The translations under genes were made by a program, and so were the position numbers. From CAYFYS01 sp965202905 (GTDB lineage: Bacteria > Pseudomonadota > Alphaproteobacteria > MPNO01), in assembly GCA_965202905.1 (NCBI GenBank), contig OZ241868.1:3162001-3226000 (forward strand): a stretch of DNA of 64,000 nucleotides, written 5' to 3'. Shown piece after piece: positions 46,353 through 58,552 of this stretch (the stretch's first letter is position 1; every line of letters begins with the position of its first letter). The notes beneath the pieces were generated by a model. That model saw nothing but the letters and a program-made list of their open reading frames with translations. It ran no database searches and was not told the DNA's origin.

Positions 46353-49196
46353 GTGCGGGAGAAGTCGATCCGGCACGGGCATCCCTCGACGCTGCATCTG
46401 TGGTGGGCGCGGCGGCCGTTGGCGGCGTGTCGGGCGGTGCTGTTCGCGCAGCTGGTGGACGATCCCTCGGGCCATGCCGACACGCTGCTGGATGATCCCG
46501 AAACCCGCGCACACGCGGAGGCGGATCTGGCAATGCGCCTCAAGGCGTGGCACGACCGCAAGGCCGATACGCAGGGGAATGTTCCGGACACGCCCGAGCC
46601 GACATTGGAGGATTGTGCGGCCGAGATCGAGCGCAAGCGACTCTTCGCCATCATCGAAGACCTGGTGAAGTGGGAGAACTCGACCAACGAGGAAGTGCTG
46701 GAACGCGCGCGGGCCGAGATCCGGCGAAGCTGCGGGGGCGAGTTGCCGCCGGTCTATGACCCGTTCTCGGGCGGCGGGTCGATCCCACTGGAGGCGCAGC
46801 GGCTCGGCCTGCCCGCTTATGGGTCCGACCTGAACCCGGTGGCGGTGATGATCGGCAAGGCGATGATCGAGATCCCGCCGAAGTTCAAGGACATGGAGCC
46901 GATCCATCCGGGGCTGAAGGAGCGCAATCACTACCACAATGCAGAAGGGCTGGCCGAGGATGTGAAATACTACGGCGAATGGATGCGCGAGAAGGCTCAG
47001 GCGCGCATCGGGCATCTGTATCCGCAGGTGGACCTGCCGAAGGCGTATGGCGGCGGCAAGGCGACCGTGATCGCCTGGATCTGGGCGCGGACGGTGCCGA
47101 GCCCGGACCCGGCGTTCTCGGATGTGCAGGCGCCGTTGATCTCCAGTTTCGTCATGAGTTCCAAGAAGGGCAAAGAAGTCTGGATAGAGCCTATCGTCGA
47201 CCGGACAGCCAAGACGATCGGCTACCGTATCCGTCGCGGGGGGACAAAAGACGAGCTGGTGAAAGCGGCAACAGGCACAACGGCGGGCAAGCGCCAAGCG
47301 TTTCGCTGCATCATGTCGGGTGCGGCAATGCCCTACGATCACATCCGAAGGGCCGGGAAGGCTGGCAAGATGGGCCAAACGCTTATTGCCATCGTTGCTG
47401 AGGGCGAGAGTGGGCGCGCCTATGTCGAGCCGTCAGAGGAACATGCTTCAACCGCTCTCTCCGCCAAACCGGATTGGAGTCCGGAAACCCAGCTACCGGA
47501 CAATCCGCGTGACTTCAAGACACCCAACTATGGTCTAACGACCTTCGGCGATCTGTTCACGGACCGCCAATTGGTCGCGCTGAACACCTTCAGCGATCTG
47601 GTGCACGAGGCGCGGGAGGTGATCGAGCAGGACGCCCTCGCCGCCGGCCTCTCCTCCGACCCCACCCCCCTCCGCGACGGCGGCAAGGCCGCCAAAGCCT
47701 ATGCCGAGGCGGTGAGCGTTTATCTGGCGTTTGCCGTTGATAGGATTGTGGATTCTGGAAGCACGATCGCCACGTGGGCGACAGGCGGATTCATTAGATC
47801 AACCTTCGGACGGCAGGCGATTCCGATGACCTGGGATTTTGCGGAGTGCAATTTCTTCAGCGAAAGCACAGGAAATTTCCTTGGTGCGATAGACTGGATA
47901 CAAAAGGCTATCTCGGAGTTTATCCCAAAAAACACCGGGAGGGAGTCGCAGAGTGACGCGCAAAACATAGTTCTTCCAGCCGGTAGTATGATTTCGACGG
48001 ACCCGCCCTACTACGACAACATCGGATATGCGGACCTGTCCGACTTCTTCTTTACCTGGATGAAGCCCGCTATTCGTCCAGTATACCCCGAACTATTCGG
48101 TATTTTGGCGACACCCAAATCGGAAGAACTGGTTGCGACACCTTATCGACATGGTGGCAAGGAAGCTGCTGAAACCTTCTTTTTAGACGGTATGCAAAAG
48201 GCGATTGCCAACATGGCAACGAAGTCTTCGAGCCGTTTTCCTACTTCGATTTATTATGCGTTCAAGCAGAGCGAAATCGAACAGGAGGGCATTAGCTCTA
48301 CCGGCTGGGCTACCTTCCTTCAGGCGGTCGTTGAAGCGGGTTTTACGATCGTTGGCACCTGGCCCATGCGCACCGAGAGGGCGAACCGCATGATCGCCTT
48401 GGGCACCAACGCCCTCGCGAGCTCTGTGGTCCTCGTCTGCCGCAAGAAGGAGGCGACCGCCGACACTGTCATCCGGGCCGGGTTCATCCGCGCCCTGAAA
48501 CGCGAACTGCCCCCGGCCATCGCCGAGCTTCAGGCCGCCAACATCGCCCCGGCCGACATGCCACAATCCGCCATCGGCCCCGGCATGGGCGTCTTCTCGC
48601 GCTACGGGGCCGTGCTCGGGGCCGACGACAGCCTGATGACGGTCAAGACCGCTTTGCAGTTGATCAACGCCGAGCTCGACGAGTATCTCGGCGGCATCCA
48701 GGGCGAGTTCGATCCCGACACCCGCTTCGCCATCACCTGGTTCGAGCAGAACGGCATGGGCAAGGGCGAGTATGGCGTGGCCGACAACCTCGCCCGCGCC
48801 CGCGGCATCGCCGTCGACAGCGTGAAGCACGCCGGGATCGTCGAAAGCGCGGCGGGCAAGGTGCGGCTGCTGAAGCGCGACGATCTGGATGGGGGTTGGG
48901 AGCCAGACGCAGACGGTCATCCGACGATCTGGGAATGCCTCCAGCACCTCGTGCGCCAACACGAGAAAGACGGCGTCTCATACGACGCCGCCCTCCTGCT
49001 GAAGAAGATCGGCGACAAGGCCGAGGCGGTGAAGGACCTCGCTTATTGCCTCTACGACATCTCGGCCAACAAGCGGCAGGAGGCGAAAGAGGCGACCGCC
49101 TACAACGCATTGATCGCCGATTGGTCGGAGCTGACGCGCGAGGCCGCAACCATCCACGACACGCGCGGCGACGGCCAGACGCGGCTGAATTTCTAA
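46353..49196 (+). CDS. DUF1156 DNA methyltransferase (PglX-like), methylase of the Hma-like system
   Basis: This protein of about 947 residues is an adenine-specific-type DNA methyltransferase. It starts with the DUF1156 block REKSIRHGHPSTLHLWWARR, then motif I VYDPFSGGGSIPLEA (about 134-148), SDLNPVAVMIGKAM, and motif IV DPPYYDNIGYADL (about 550). The only canonical start is GTG 46353, yet the same frame upstream from 46290 encodes YKKKLIEVAIPLEAINAAS, which matches the usual family N-terminus but opens with ATC. The start is therefore uncertain and may be damaged. It would mark self DNA. DUF499 follows after 12 bp. Confidence 0.85.
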   Translation: MREKSIRHGHPSTLHLWWARRPLAACRAVLFAQLVDDPSGHADTLLDDPETRAHAEADLAMRLKAWHDRKADTQGNVPDTPEPTLEDCAAEIERKRLFAIIEDLVKWENSTNEEVLERARAEIRRSCGGELPPVYDPFSGGGSIPLEAQRLGLPAYGSDLNPVAVMIGKAMIEIPPKFKDMEPIHPGLKERNHYHNAEGLAEDVKYYGEWMREKAQARIGHLYPQVDLPKAYGGGKATVIAWIWARTVPSPDPAFSDVQAPLISSFVMSSKKGKEVWIEPIVDRTAKTIGYRIRRGGTKDELVKAATGTTAGKRQAFRCIMSGAAMPYDHIRRAGKAGKMGQTLIAIVAEGESGRAYVEPSEEHASTALSAKPDWSPETQLPDNPRDFKTPNYGLTTFGDLFTDRQLVALNTFSDLVHEAREVIEQDALAAGLSSDPTPLRDGGKAAKAYAEAVSVYLAFAVDRIVDSGSTIATWATGGFIRSTFGRQAIPMTWDFAECNFFSESTGNFLGAIDWIQKAISEFIPKNTGRESQSDAQNIVLPAGSMISTDPPYYDNIGYADLSDFFFTWMKPAIRPVYPELFGILATPKSEELVATPYRHGGKEAAETFFLDGMQKAIANMATKSSSRFPTSIYYAFKQSEIEQEGISSTGWATFLQAVVEAGFTIVGTWPMRTERANRMIALGTNALASSVVLVCRKKEATADTVIRAGFIRALKRELPPAIAELQAANIAPADMPQSAIGPGMGVFSRYGAVLGADDSLMTVKTALQLINAELDEYLGGIQGEFDPDTRFAITWFEQNGMGKGEYGVADNLARARGIAVDSVKHAGIVESAAGKVRLLKRDDLDGGWEPDADGHPTIWECLQHLVRQHEKDGVSYDAALLLKKIGDKAEAVKDLAYCLYDISANKRQEAKEATAYNALIADWSELTREAATIHDTRGDGQTRLNF

Positions 49197-49208
49197 AGGG
49201 GATGCGAG

Positions 49209-52511
<3,303 letters not shown>

Positions 52512-52653
52512 TCGGGGGGGAGGGCAAAGCGCGCCTCGACGGCCTCGCGTTCTTTGGGCGCCGACGCCAGCCGGAAGAACGGCCGCAGAAACTGCGCCCA
52601 CGCAGAGCACGAAACCTGGGAGAAATCGGGCGCTCGAAGCGCGCCGCTCGAAG

Positions 52654-52677
52654 TTCGCGACAGGATTTCGCGACAGG
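52654..52677. repeat. 11-bp direct repeat with 13-bp period
   Basis: TTCGCGACAGG occurs twice, separated by AT, directly beside the 3' end of the tRNA-Ser gene. I see no gene in the 170-bp spacer 52512-52681. Confidence 0.75.
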
Positions 52678-52681
52678 GTAA

Positions 52682-52770
52682 TGGCGGAGGGGGTGGGATT
52701 CGAACCCACGGTACGCATAGCGTACAACGGTTTTCGAGACCGCCCCGTTCGACCACTCCGGCACCCCTCC
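52682..52770 (-). tRNA. tRNA-Ser (anticodon CGA)
   Basis: The minus strand folds as a class II tRNA. It has a GGAGGGG/CCCCTCC acceptor stem, anticodon loop CTCGAAA with CGA at 52736-52734, a long variable arm GTACGC-TAT-GCGTAC, a T loop GGTTCGAATCC and an encoded CCA end (52684-52682). Length including CCA is 89 nt. Its 3' end faces the defence island, the usual side for integrated elements, but no integrase gene or duplicated tRNA 3' end was found. Confidence 0.95.
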
Positions 52771-52879
52771 GCTGACGTGGTCCGAGCCTGCGCGGCGGCG
52801 CGGACCCTAGCGCATGACCGGGGCCTGTCGCAACCGCGCCTCGACGCCGCCGGCGCCGACGACCTCTTCGGCCGGGCGC

Positions 52880-54085
52880 TCAGACCCGCTCGATCACCAC
52901 GGCGATGCCCTGGCCGACGCCGATGCACATGGTGCAGAGCGCGTAGCGGCCGTCGGTGCGCTCGAGCTCGTAGAGCGCGGTCGTCGCGAGCCTCGCGCCG
53001 GAGCATCCCAGCGGGTGGCCCAGCGCGATCGCCCCGCCATTGGGGTTGACCCGCGCGTCATCGTCGGCGAGCCCGAGCTCGCGGGTGACCGCGAGCGCCT
53101 GGGCGGCGAACGCTTCGTTGAGCTCGATCACATCCATGTCCCCGAGCGCGAGTCCGGTCAGCGCGAGCGCCTTGCGGGTCGCCGGCACCGGGCCGATGCC
53201 CATGATGCGCGGCGGCACGCCCGCGGTCGCCGCACCGAGGATGCGCCCGCGCGGGCTCAGCCCGTGGCGCCTGGCCGCGTCCTCGTCGGCGACCAGCAGC
53301 GCCGATGCGCCGTCGTTCACGCCCGATGCGTTTCCGGCCGTCACCGTGCCGTCGCGCTTGAAGGCCGGGCGCAGCTTGCCGAGCGTCTCCATGCTGGTGT
53401 CGGCGCGCGGGTGCTCGTCGGTCGAGATCACGATCGGATCGCCCTTGCGCCGGGGGATGCCGACCGGAACGATTTCCGCGGCGAGCCGGCCCGCCTCCTG
53501 GGCGTCCCTGGTCTTCCGCTGGCTCCACAGCGCGAACTTGTCCTGGTCCTCGCGGGTGATCTGGCGCCCCTCGGCCAGGTTCTCGGCCGTCTCGCCCATG
53601 GAATCGACGCCGTAGAGCTCTTCCATCTTCGGGTTGACGAAGCGCCAGCCGATGGTGGTGTCGAAGATTTCGGCCTTGCGCGAGAACGCGGCATCGGCCT
53701 TGCCCATCACGAAGGGCGCTCGGGACATGCTCTCGACCCCGCCAGCGACGGCAAGAGCGGCCTCGCCGGAACGGATCGCGCGGCCGGCCTGGGCGAGCGC
53801 CTCCAGCCCCGAGCCGCACAGCCGGTTCACCGTCGCGCCCGGGACCGCGAGCGGCAGCCCGGCCAGGAGGCTCGACATGCGCGCGACGTTGCGGTTGTCT
53901 TCGCCCGCCTGGTTCGCGTTGCCGTAATAGACGTCATCGACCGCCTCCCAGTCGACGCCCCGGTTGCGCTCCATCAAGGCGGCGATCGGGACCGCCCCCA
54001 GATCGTCGGCGCGCATTGCGCTCAGCCCGCCGCCATAGCGGCCGATCGGGGTTCGCACGGCATCGCAGATATAGGCCTCGGGCAT
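52880..54085 (-). CDS. Acetyl-CoA acyltransferase, beta-ketoadipyl-CoA thiolase type
   Basis: This 401-residue thiolase has the nucleophilic C90 in VNRLCGSGLEA, the histidine of ALGHPLGCSGAR and the second cysteine C387 in CTMCIGVGQG. The exact length and the N-terminus AYICDAVRTPIGRYGG match PcaF/PaaJ enzymes, which cleave 3-oxoadipyl-CoA to succinyl-CoA and acetyl-CoA at the end of aromatic degradation. No other pca or paa gene is in the window, so the pathway role is inferred from family only. It is probably cotranscribed after the gene at 54138. Confidence 0.9.
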   Translation of the reverse strand: MPEAYICDAVRTPIGRYGGGLSAMRADDLGAVPIAALMERNRGVDWEAVDDVYYGNANQAGEDNRNVARMSSLLAGLPLAVPGATVNRLCGSGLEALAQAGRAIRSGEAALAVAGGVESMSRAPFVMGKADAAFSRKAEIFDTTIGWRFVNPKMEELYGVDSMGETAENLAEGRQITREDQDKFALWSQRKTRDAQEAGRLAAEIVPVGIPRRKGDPIVISTDEHPRADTSMETLGKLRPAFKRDGTVTAGNASGVNDGASALLVADEDAARRHGLSPRGRILGAATAGVPPRIMGIGPVPATRKALALTGLALGDMDVIELNEAFAAQALAVTRELGLADDDARVNPNGGAIALGHPLGCSGARLATTALYELERTDGRYALCTMCIGVGQGIAVVIERV

Positions 54086-54137
54086 GGCGGGCTTCCTCGT
54101 TCGGTGGTTCGCTGGATTTGCTGAATTCAGTGCGCGA

Positions 54138-55118
54138 TCACGCGGGGTCGACCGGCGCGAAGAGCGTTTCGATCGGAATCGGCCGGGCGATGAAGTTCTG
54201 GTCGAGCATGTGGCGCATCAGGGCCTCGAGCGTCGGGCGGTTGGCCTCGACGCCGTAGGGCCAGGGGTCGCCGTCAAAGATCTCGTCGATCTCGTCCAGA
54301 TCGGCGTAAAGGAACGGCAGCATGACCTTCTGGGCCGCCGAATGGCGCAGCCGCGCCAGCGCCCGGTCCTTGGACTCCTCCATCGCGGCGTAAAGCGCGG
54401 GCGCGATCCACGGCTCGGCCTCGTAGAGCTCCTTGCGGATCGCCACGAGGTGCATGATCGGATGGATCCCGGTCTTGACGTAGAACGCGCGCTCGACCGC
54501 GCGGTAGTCGGGGAACAGCCGGACGACATCGTCGCTCTCGAACAGGGACTCCGGCAGGCGCGATCCCAGGAGCGCGTCGATCTCGCCGTCGGCCAGCATG
54601 TCGGACAGCGACCGGCCGGTATCGTTCCGGGCGATGTTGGCGGGCTTCAGAAGCGGCAGCGCGTGCGGCGTGCCGTGGGCGCCGATTTTCTCGACCGCGC
54701 CCTGGACCCATTCGATGGTCTCCAGATCGACGCCATAGCCTTCGGCCAGGTGGCCGCGCACCCAGACAGCGGCGGTCTGGGTGTAGAGCGGCACGCCCAC
54801 GCGCTTGCCCTCCAGGTCTTTCGCAGTCCTGATCCCGGAATTCCTGTTGATGCAGATGAAGCCGTGGCGGAAGGCCTTGGACGGGAAGATCGGGATGGCG
54901 ACGAACGGGCACTCGTCCGCACCGGTCATGCTGATGAACTCCGAGCTCGACATCTCCGAGACGTCGAAGGCCCGGGATCCGACCATGCGGTCGAAGATCT
55001 CGCGCGGCGACTCGATCGCCAGGAACTCCAGGTCGATGCCCCGGGGCGTGACCGAGCCGTCCTTCAGAGGCTCCATTCTGTCGTAGCTGCCGCAGGCAAA
55101 GTTGAGCTTGAGCGCCAT
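54138..55118 (-). CDS. 4,5-dihydroxyphthalate decarboxylase-like / NMT1-type substrate-binding protein
   Basis: This 326-residue protein has the periplasmic-binding-protein II fold without a signal peptide. Features are LNFACGSYDRMEPLKDGSVT, FDVSEMSSSEFISMTGADEC, SKAFRHGFICINRNSGI, and DLEGKRVGVPLYTQTAAVWVRG. This pattern is that of Pht5-like dihydroxyphthalate decarboxylases and related ABC-type binding proteins. Lack of a signal favours a cytoplasmic enzyme. The ATG at 55118 follows an AGGGGG Shine-Dalgarno. Its upstream leader contains a degenerate 14-bp repeat array (55130-55197). Confidence 0.78.
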   Translation of the reverse strand: MALKLNFACGSYDRMEPLKDGSVTPRGIDLEFLAIESPREIFDRMVGSRAFDVSEMSSSEFISMTGADECPFVAIPIFPSKAFRHGFICINRNSGIRTAKDLEGKRVGVPLYTQTAAVWVRGHLAEGYGVDLETIEWVQGAVEKIGAHGTPHALPLLKPANIARNDTGRSLSDMLADGEIDALLGSRLPESLFESDDVVRLFPDYRAVERAFYVKTGIHPIMHLVAIRKELYEAEPWIAPALYAAMEESKDRALARLRHSAAQKVMLPFLYADLDEIDEIFDGDPWPYGVEANRPTLEALMRHMLDQNFIARPIPIETLFAPVDPA

Positions 55119-55129
55119 TCCGATCCCCC

Positions 55130-55197
55130 TTGCGCGATGACGATTGCACGATGCTGATTGCGCGACGCCGATTGCGCGATGACGTGCGCGACGCCGA
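55130..55197. repeat. Degenerate 14-bp tandem repeat array, five units
   Basis: Units TTGCGCGATGACGA, TTGCACGATGCTGA, TTGCGCGACGCCGA, TTGCGCGATGACG and TGCGCGACGCCGA follow one another directly upstream of the decarboxylase-like gene, in the divergent spacer shared with the enoyl-CoA hydratase gene. Units are contiguous, so it is not a CRISPR. Several units pair with each other and could affect the leader RNA. Confidence 0.8.
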
Positions 55198-55282
55198 TTT
55201 TGTCCTCGCACCCGGTTCTAGGGTAGGTTCGCGAAGGCGTCCAGCGCGCCGCCCCGCAATCCGTCGAACGAGAGGCCGCGAG

Positions 55283-56092
55283 ATGACCGACCGCTACGCC
55301 GGCTACCGGCGCCTGAAGTTTGCCGCGCCCGAACCCCGCATCCTGGAAATCACGCTCGAGACGCCGGGCAAGCTGAACGCGGCCGATGCGGCGATGCATA
55401 CCGAGCTGGCGCGGGTGTGGAACGACATCGACGCCGATCCCGATGTCGCGGTCGCGATGATCCGCGGCGCCGGCGAGGCGTTTTCCGCCGGCGGCGACCT
55501 CGACCTGGTCGAGGGCATCGTTGACGATTTCGACATACGCGCCCGGGTCTGGCGCGAGGCGCGGGACATGGTCTATGGCATCGTGAACTGCTCGAAGCCG
55601 GTGGTCTCGGCGATGCACGGGCCCGCCGTCGGCGCCGGGCTGGTCTGCGGTCTGATGGCCGACATCCCGATCGCCGCCAGGGACGCGCGGATCATCGACG
55701 GCCACACCAGGCTCGGGGTGGCCGCGGGCGATCATGCGGCGATGATCTGGCCGCTGCTGTGTGGCATGGCGAAGGCCAAGTACTACCTGCTGCTGTGCGA
55801 GCCGATGAGCGGGGAGGAGGCCGAACGGATCGGGCTGGTGGCGCTCGCCGTCGAGCGGAACGAGCTGTTCGAGACCGCGCTGGGCGTGGCGCGCAAGCTC
55901 GCCCGCGGCGCGCCGACGGCGATCCGCTGGACCAAATATGCGCTCAACAACTGGCTGCGCATGATGGGGCCGAATTTCGACGCCTCGCTGGCGCTCGAGT
56001 TCCTCGGCTTCACCGGCCCCGACGCGCGCGAAGGGCTCGCCAGCCTGCAGGAGAAGCGCCGGCCGAGCTTCGATCCGCAGGCGGCGATCTGA
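55283..56092 (+). CDS. Enoyl-CoA hydratase/isomerase family protein
   Basis: This 269-residue crotonase-fold protein has EAFSAGGDLDLVEG and HGPAVGAGLVCGLMADIP oxyanion-hole blocks. The second active-site segment, GHTRLGVAAGDHAAMIWPLLCG, lacks the hydratase glutamate at the usual place and has Asp and His instead. It may act as an isomerase or a different crotonase activity rather than a hydratase. The start at 55283 begins MTDRYAGYRRLKF. It is divergent from the decarboxylase-like gene. Confidence 0.85.
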   Translation: MTDRYAGYRRLKFAAPEPRILEITLETPGKLNAADAAMHTELARVWNDIDADPDVAVAMIRGAGEAFSAGGDLDLVEGIVDDFDIRARVWREARDMVYGIVNCSKPVVSAMHGPAVGAGLVCGLMADIPIAARDARIIDGHTRLGVAAGDHAAMIWPLLCGMAKAKYYLLLCEPMSGEEAERIGLVALAVERNELFETALGVARKLARGAPTAIRWTKYALNNWLRMMGPNFDASLALEFLGFTGPDAREGLASLQEKRRPSFDPQAAI

Positions 56093-56117
56093 TCGGAGGA
56101 TGCGCCGCCTCGGAATC

Positions 56118-56147
56118 GTGGCGGGGCGTGGCAGGGCGTGGCGGGGC
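56118..56147. repeat. 10-bp tandem repeat, three copies
   Basis: GTGGCGGGGC / GTGGCAGGGC / GTGGCGGGGC lie in the 61-bp convergent spacer between the enoyl-CoA hydratase and LLM oxidoreductase genes. Confidence 0.85.
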
Positions 56148-56153
56148 TCGCCC

Positions 56154-57095
56154 CTACCCCAACGCGGCGCGCATCCCGGCGAGGACTTCCATCTGGCGGG
56201 CGTCATCGGAGCCGGTGAAGCGGACGCAGAGATGTCCGGCGCCGGCCTCGACGAACCCGCCGAGCCAGTCTGTCGCCGCCGCGCGGTCGCCGGCGAAGGT
56301 GTACTGCTCCCGCTTGATCCGTTCGGCCGGCAGGCCGTAATAGCGCGACAGGTAGTCGTCGCGCCCGGCCTCGGCCTTGGCCCGGTCGTCATCGATCGAG
56401 ACGGTGACATAGGCCGCCCCGGCGATCTCCGATCGCGCGCGCCCGGCCTCGGCGGCGTAGCCCAGAAGCTCGGTCCAACTCCTGCCCCATTCCGGGCCGC
56501 CGCCGGGGCCGGAGGGGAACCAGCCCGCGAAGTTGCGCGCGCAGCGCCTGAGCGCGGCCGGGACGCCGCCGCCGCCCCAGATCGCCGGGCCGCCCGCGCG
56601 GAAGGGCTTCGGCGCGAGGATCGCCTGCTCGAGCGTCCAGCGGCCGCGCCAGTCGACCGGCTCGCCGGTCCATAGCGCGCGGCACAGGCGGAGACCTTCC
56701 AGCATCCGGCCGATGCGCTTTTCGAACGGCACGCCGGCGGCCGCGAACTCGGCGCGGGCCGCCGGCGTGTCGCGCGAGGCGCCGACGCCGAGGATCAGTC
56801 GCCCCTCGCTGATCTGGTCGATCGTCGCGGCCTGTTGGGCGAGCAGGACCGGGTTGCGCAGCATCGGCAGCAGCACCGCGGCGCCGATGGTGATCCGACT
56901 CGTTCGCCCGGCGATCGCGGCCAACAACGCCAGCGGGTCGTGGCGCGGCTTGGCGAGCAGCGAATCGCCGATCCATACCGAATCGAGCCCGACATCCTCG
57001 GCGATATCGGCGAGTTCCAGGATGCCGCCCGTCTCGTGGACGCCCACCATGACGCGCTCGCGGGTGGGCAGGAGATAGCCGAGCTTCACCGTCAT
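56154..57095 (-). CDS. LLM-class flavin-dependent oxidoreductase (luciferase-like)
   Basis: This 313-residue TIM-barrel protein is of the bacterial luciferase family, which uses FMNH2 or F420. It shows KLGYLLPTRERV at the start, SVWIGDSLLAKPRHDPLALLAAIA, the barrel segment ISEGRLILGVGASRDTPAA (LGVGAS) and GGPAIWGGGGVPAALRRCARN. The ATG at 57095 follows GAGGATGAG. The substrate is unknown. It is divergent from the flavodoxin-fold reductase gene over 67 bp, which could in principle supply reduced flavin. Confidence 0.87.
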   Translation of the reverse strand: MTVKLGYLLPTRERVMVGVHETGGILELADIAEDVGLDSVWIGDSLLAKPRHDPLALLAAIAGRTSRITIGAAVLLPMLRNPVLLAQQAATIDQISEGRLILGVGASRDTPAARAEFAAAGVPFEKRIGRMLEGLRLCRALWTGEPVDWRGRWTLEQAILAPKPFRAGGPAIWGGGGVPAALRRCARNFAGWFPSGPGGGPEWGRSWTELLGYAAEAGRARSEIAGAAYVTVSIDDDRAKAEAGRDDYLSRYYGLPAERIKREQYTFAGDRAAATDWLGGFVEAGAGHLCVRFTGSDDARQMEVLAGMRAALG

Positions 57096-57162
57096 CTTCT
57101 CATCCTCTTCGGGCTTGCAATCGGATAGGCTCGTCCGGTCTCGCGGAAGCGGAGGTGCGCTC

Positions 57163-57831
57163 ATGACCGGCGGCCTTTCGAACACCGGGCGCCGCTGCCT
57201 GCTGGTGTCCTGCCATCCCCTGGCCGACAGCCTGTGCAACCACTTGGCAACCCGCGTCGAGCAGGCCTTCGCCGGCCATCCGGTCGAGGTCGAGCGCCTC
57301 GACCTCTACCGGGCGGGGTTCGACGCGCCGCTGACCGCGGCCGAGCGGACCGGATACTTCGCCGGCTCGTTCGACGATTCTGCGCTCGGCGAGCACACTG
57401 CCCAATTGCAGCGCGCGGAGATCCTGGTCCTGGTCTTTCCGACTTGGTGGTTCGGCCTGCCGGCGCTGATGAAGGGCTGGTTCGACCGGGTGTGGGCGCC
57501 CGGCATCGCCTTCGATCACCCGAGCGGGCCCGGCGGGCGGATTGCGCCCCGGCTCGACGGGCTCAGGCATTGCCTGGCGGTCACCACGCTTGGCTCGCCG
57601 TGGTGGTTCGACCGCTTCGTCATGCGGCGCCCGCTCCGGCGAATCCTCAGGACCGGGCTGATCGGGACCTGCGCGCCATCCGCCCGGTTCGACATGCTGA
57701 GCCTCTACGGCGTAATGGCGCTCGATCAGCCGCGGCTGGACCGGTTTCTGGCGCGGATCGACGCCGCGGTGCAGCGGATCGTCCACGACGCGCCGGCCGA
57801 TGTCAGCCTTCCGCGGCGTGCGCCGCCTTGA
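57163..57831 (+). CDS. NAD(P)H-dependent flavodoxin-fold oxidoreductase
   Basis: This 222-residue protein has the flavodoxin_2 fold seen in NQO1/MdaB-type quinone reductases. Features are CLLVSCHPLADSLCNHLA (flavin phosphate site), LVFPTWWFGLPALMKGWFDRVW (flavin ring contacts) and PRLDGLRHCLAVTTLGSPWW. It probably reduces quinones or flavin with NAD(P)H. The ATG at 57163 has GGAGGT upstream. The 3' end overlaps the opposing GST gene by 29 bp. Confidence 0.86.
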   Translation: MTGGLSNTGRRCLLVSCHPLADSLCNHLATRVEQAFAGHPVEVERLDLYRAGFDAPLTAAERTGYFAGSFDDSALGEHTAQLQRAEILVLVFPTWWFGLPALMKGWFDRVWAPGIAFDHPSGPGGRIAPRLDGLRHCLAVTTLGSPWWFDRFVMRRPLRRILRTGLIGTCAPSARFDMLSLYGVMALDQPRLDRFLARIDAAVQRIVHDAPADVSLPRRAPP

Positions 57832-58402
57832 CCGCCTCGCGGTCGCAAAACCGCCGAAAATAGTCCGCGACGTTGGGGTGCTGCGCGAGATCGTAGTTGG
57901 CCGGCCGGGTCCAATGCAGGATGCCGCCGCAATAGGCGTCGGCGACAGTATAGGTCTCGCCCATCAGCCAGGGCTTTCCCTCCAGCGCCCGGTCCAGGAA
58001 ATTCAGCCTGACCGTCAGCCGCGCCCTGGCGACCGGACGCATCTCGTCCGGGATCGTCGGCAAATAGAGATTCGGAAACCCCTTGTGCAGCTCGCTGCCG
58101 ACGAAGCCGAGCCACTCCTGCAGCCGGTAGCGGTCGTCGCTGCCCGGCGCCGGCGCGAGCCTGGACGCGGGGTGCTTATCGGCGATGTATTGCAGGATGA
58201 CCGAACATTCCGAGAGCGTCCGGCCGTCGTCGCGGACGAGCAGCGGGACATAGCCCTTCGGATTGATCGCCAGATAGTCGCTGCCGTCGGCGAGCTTTTT
58301 CTCGCGCAGATCGACTTCGATCGGCTCGAAATCGGCGCCGGCCTCGCGCAGCGCCACATGCGGCGCGATCGAGCACGTGCCCTTGGTGTAGTAAAGCTTC
58401 AT
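57803..58402 (-). CDS. Glutathione S-transferase, beta-class-like
   Basis: This 199-residue GST has the beta-class start KLYYTKGTCSIAPHVALREAG with Cys10, the thioredoxin-fold cis-proline segment NPKGYVPLLVRDDGRTLSE and a helical C-terminal domain. It conjugates glutathione to electrophiles or reduces mixed disulfides. Unlike the GST at 38311-39003, its active-site codon is an ordinary cysteine. It overlaps the reductase gene by 29 bp at the 3' end. Confidence 0.9.
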   Translation of the reverse strand: MKLYYTKGTCSIAPHVALREAGADFEPIEVDLREKKLADGSDYLAINPKGYVPLLVRDDGRTLSECSVILQYIADKHPASRLAPAPGSDDRYRLQEWLGFVGSELHKGFPNLYLPTIPDEMRPVARARLTVRLNFLDRALEGKPWLMGETYTVADAYCGGILHWTRPANYDLAQHPNVADYFRRFCDREAVKAAHAAEG

Positions 58403-58412
58403 CGCCTCTTCC

Positions 58413-58444
58413 CTCGTTTGATGAGCCGCTCGTTTGATGAGCCA
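58413..58444. repeat. 16-bp tandem duplication upstream of GST
   Basis: CTCGTTTGATGAGCCG is followed by a copy ending in A, just upstream of the GST start, where promoter or leader sequence would be. Confidence 0.88.
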
Positions 58445-58552
58445 CTCCGGGGCGAGCTATAGAAGGCTGGGCGGGCCGCGTAAACACCTTCGCGCCCCGG
58501 CGGTCGTGCTCTAGGATCGACCATCCGCAACCGCGATGAAAAGGGACCAGGG

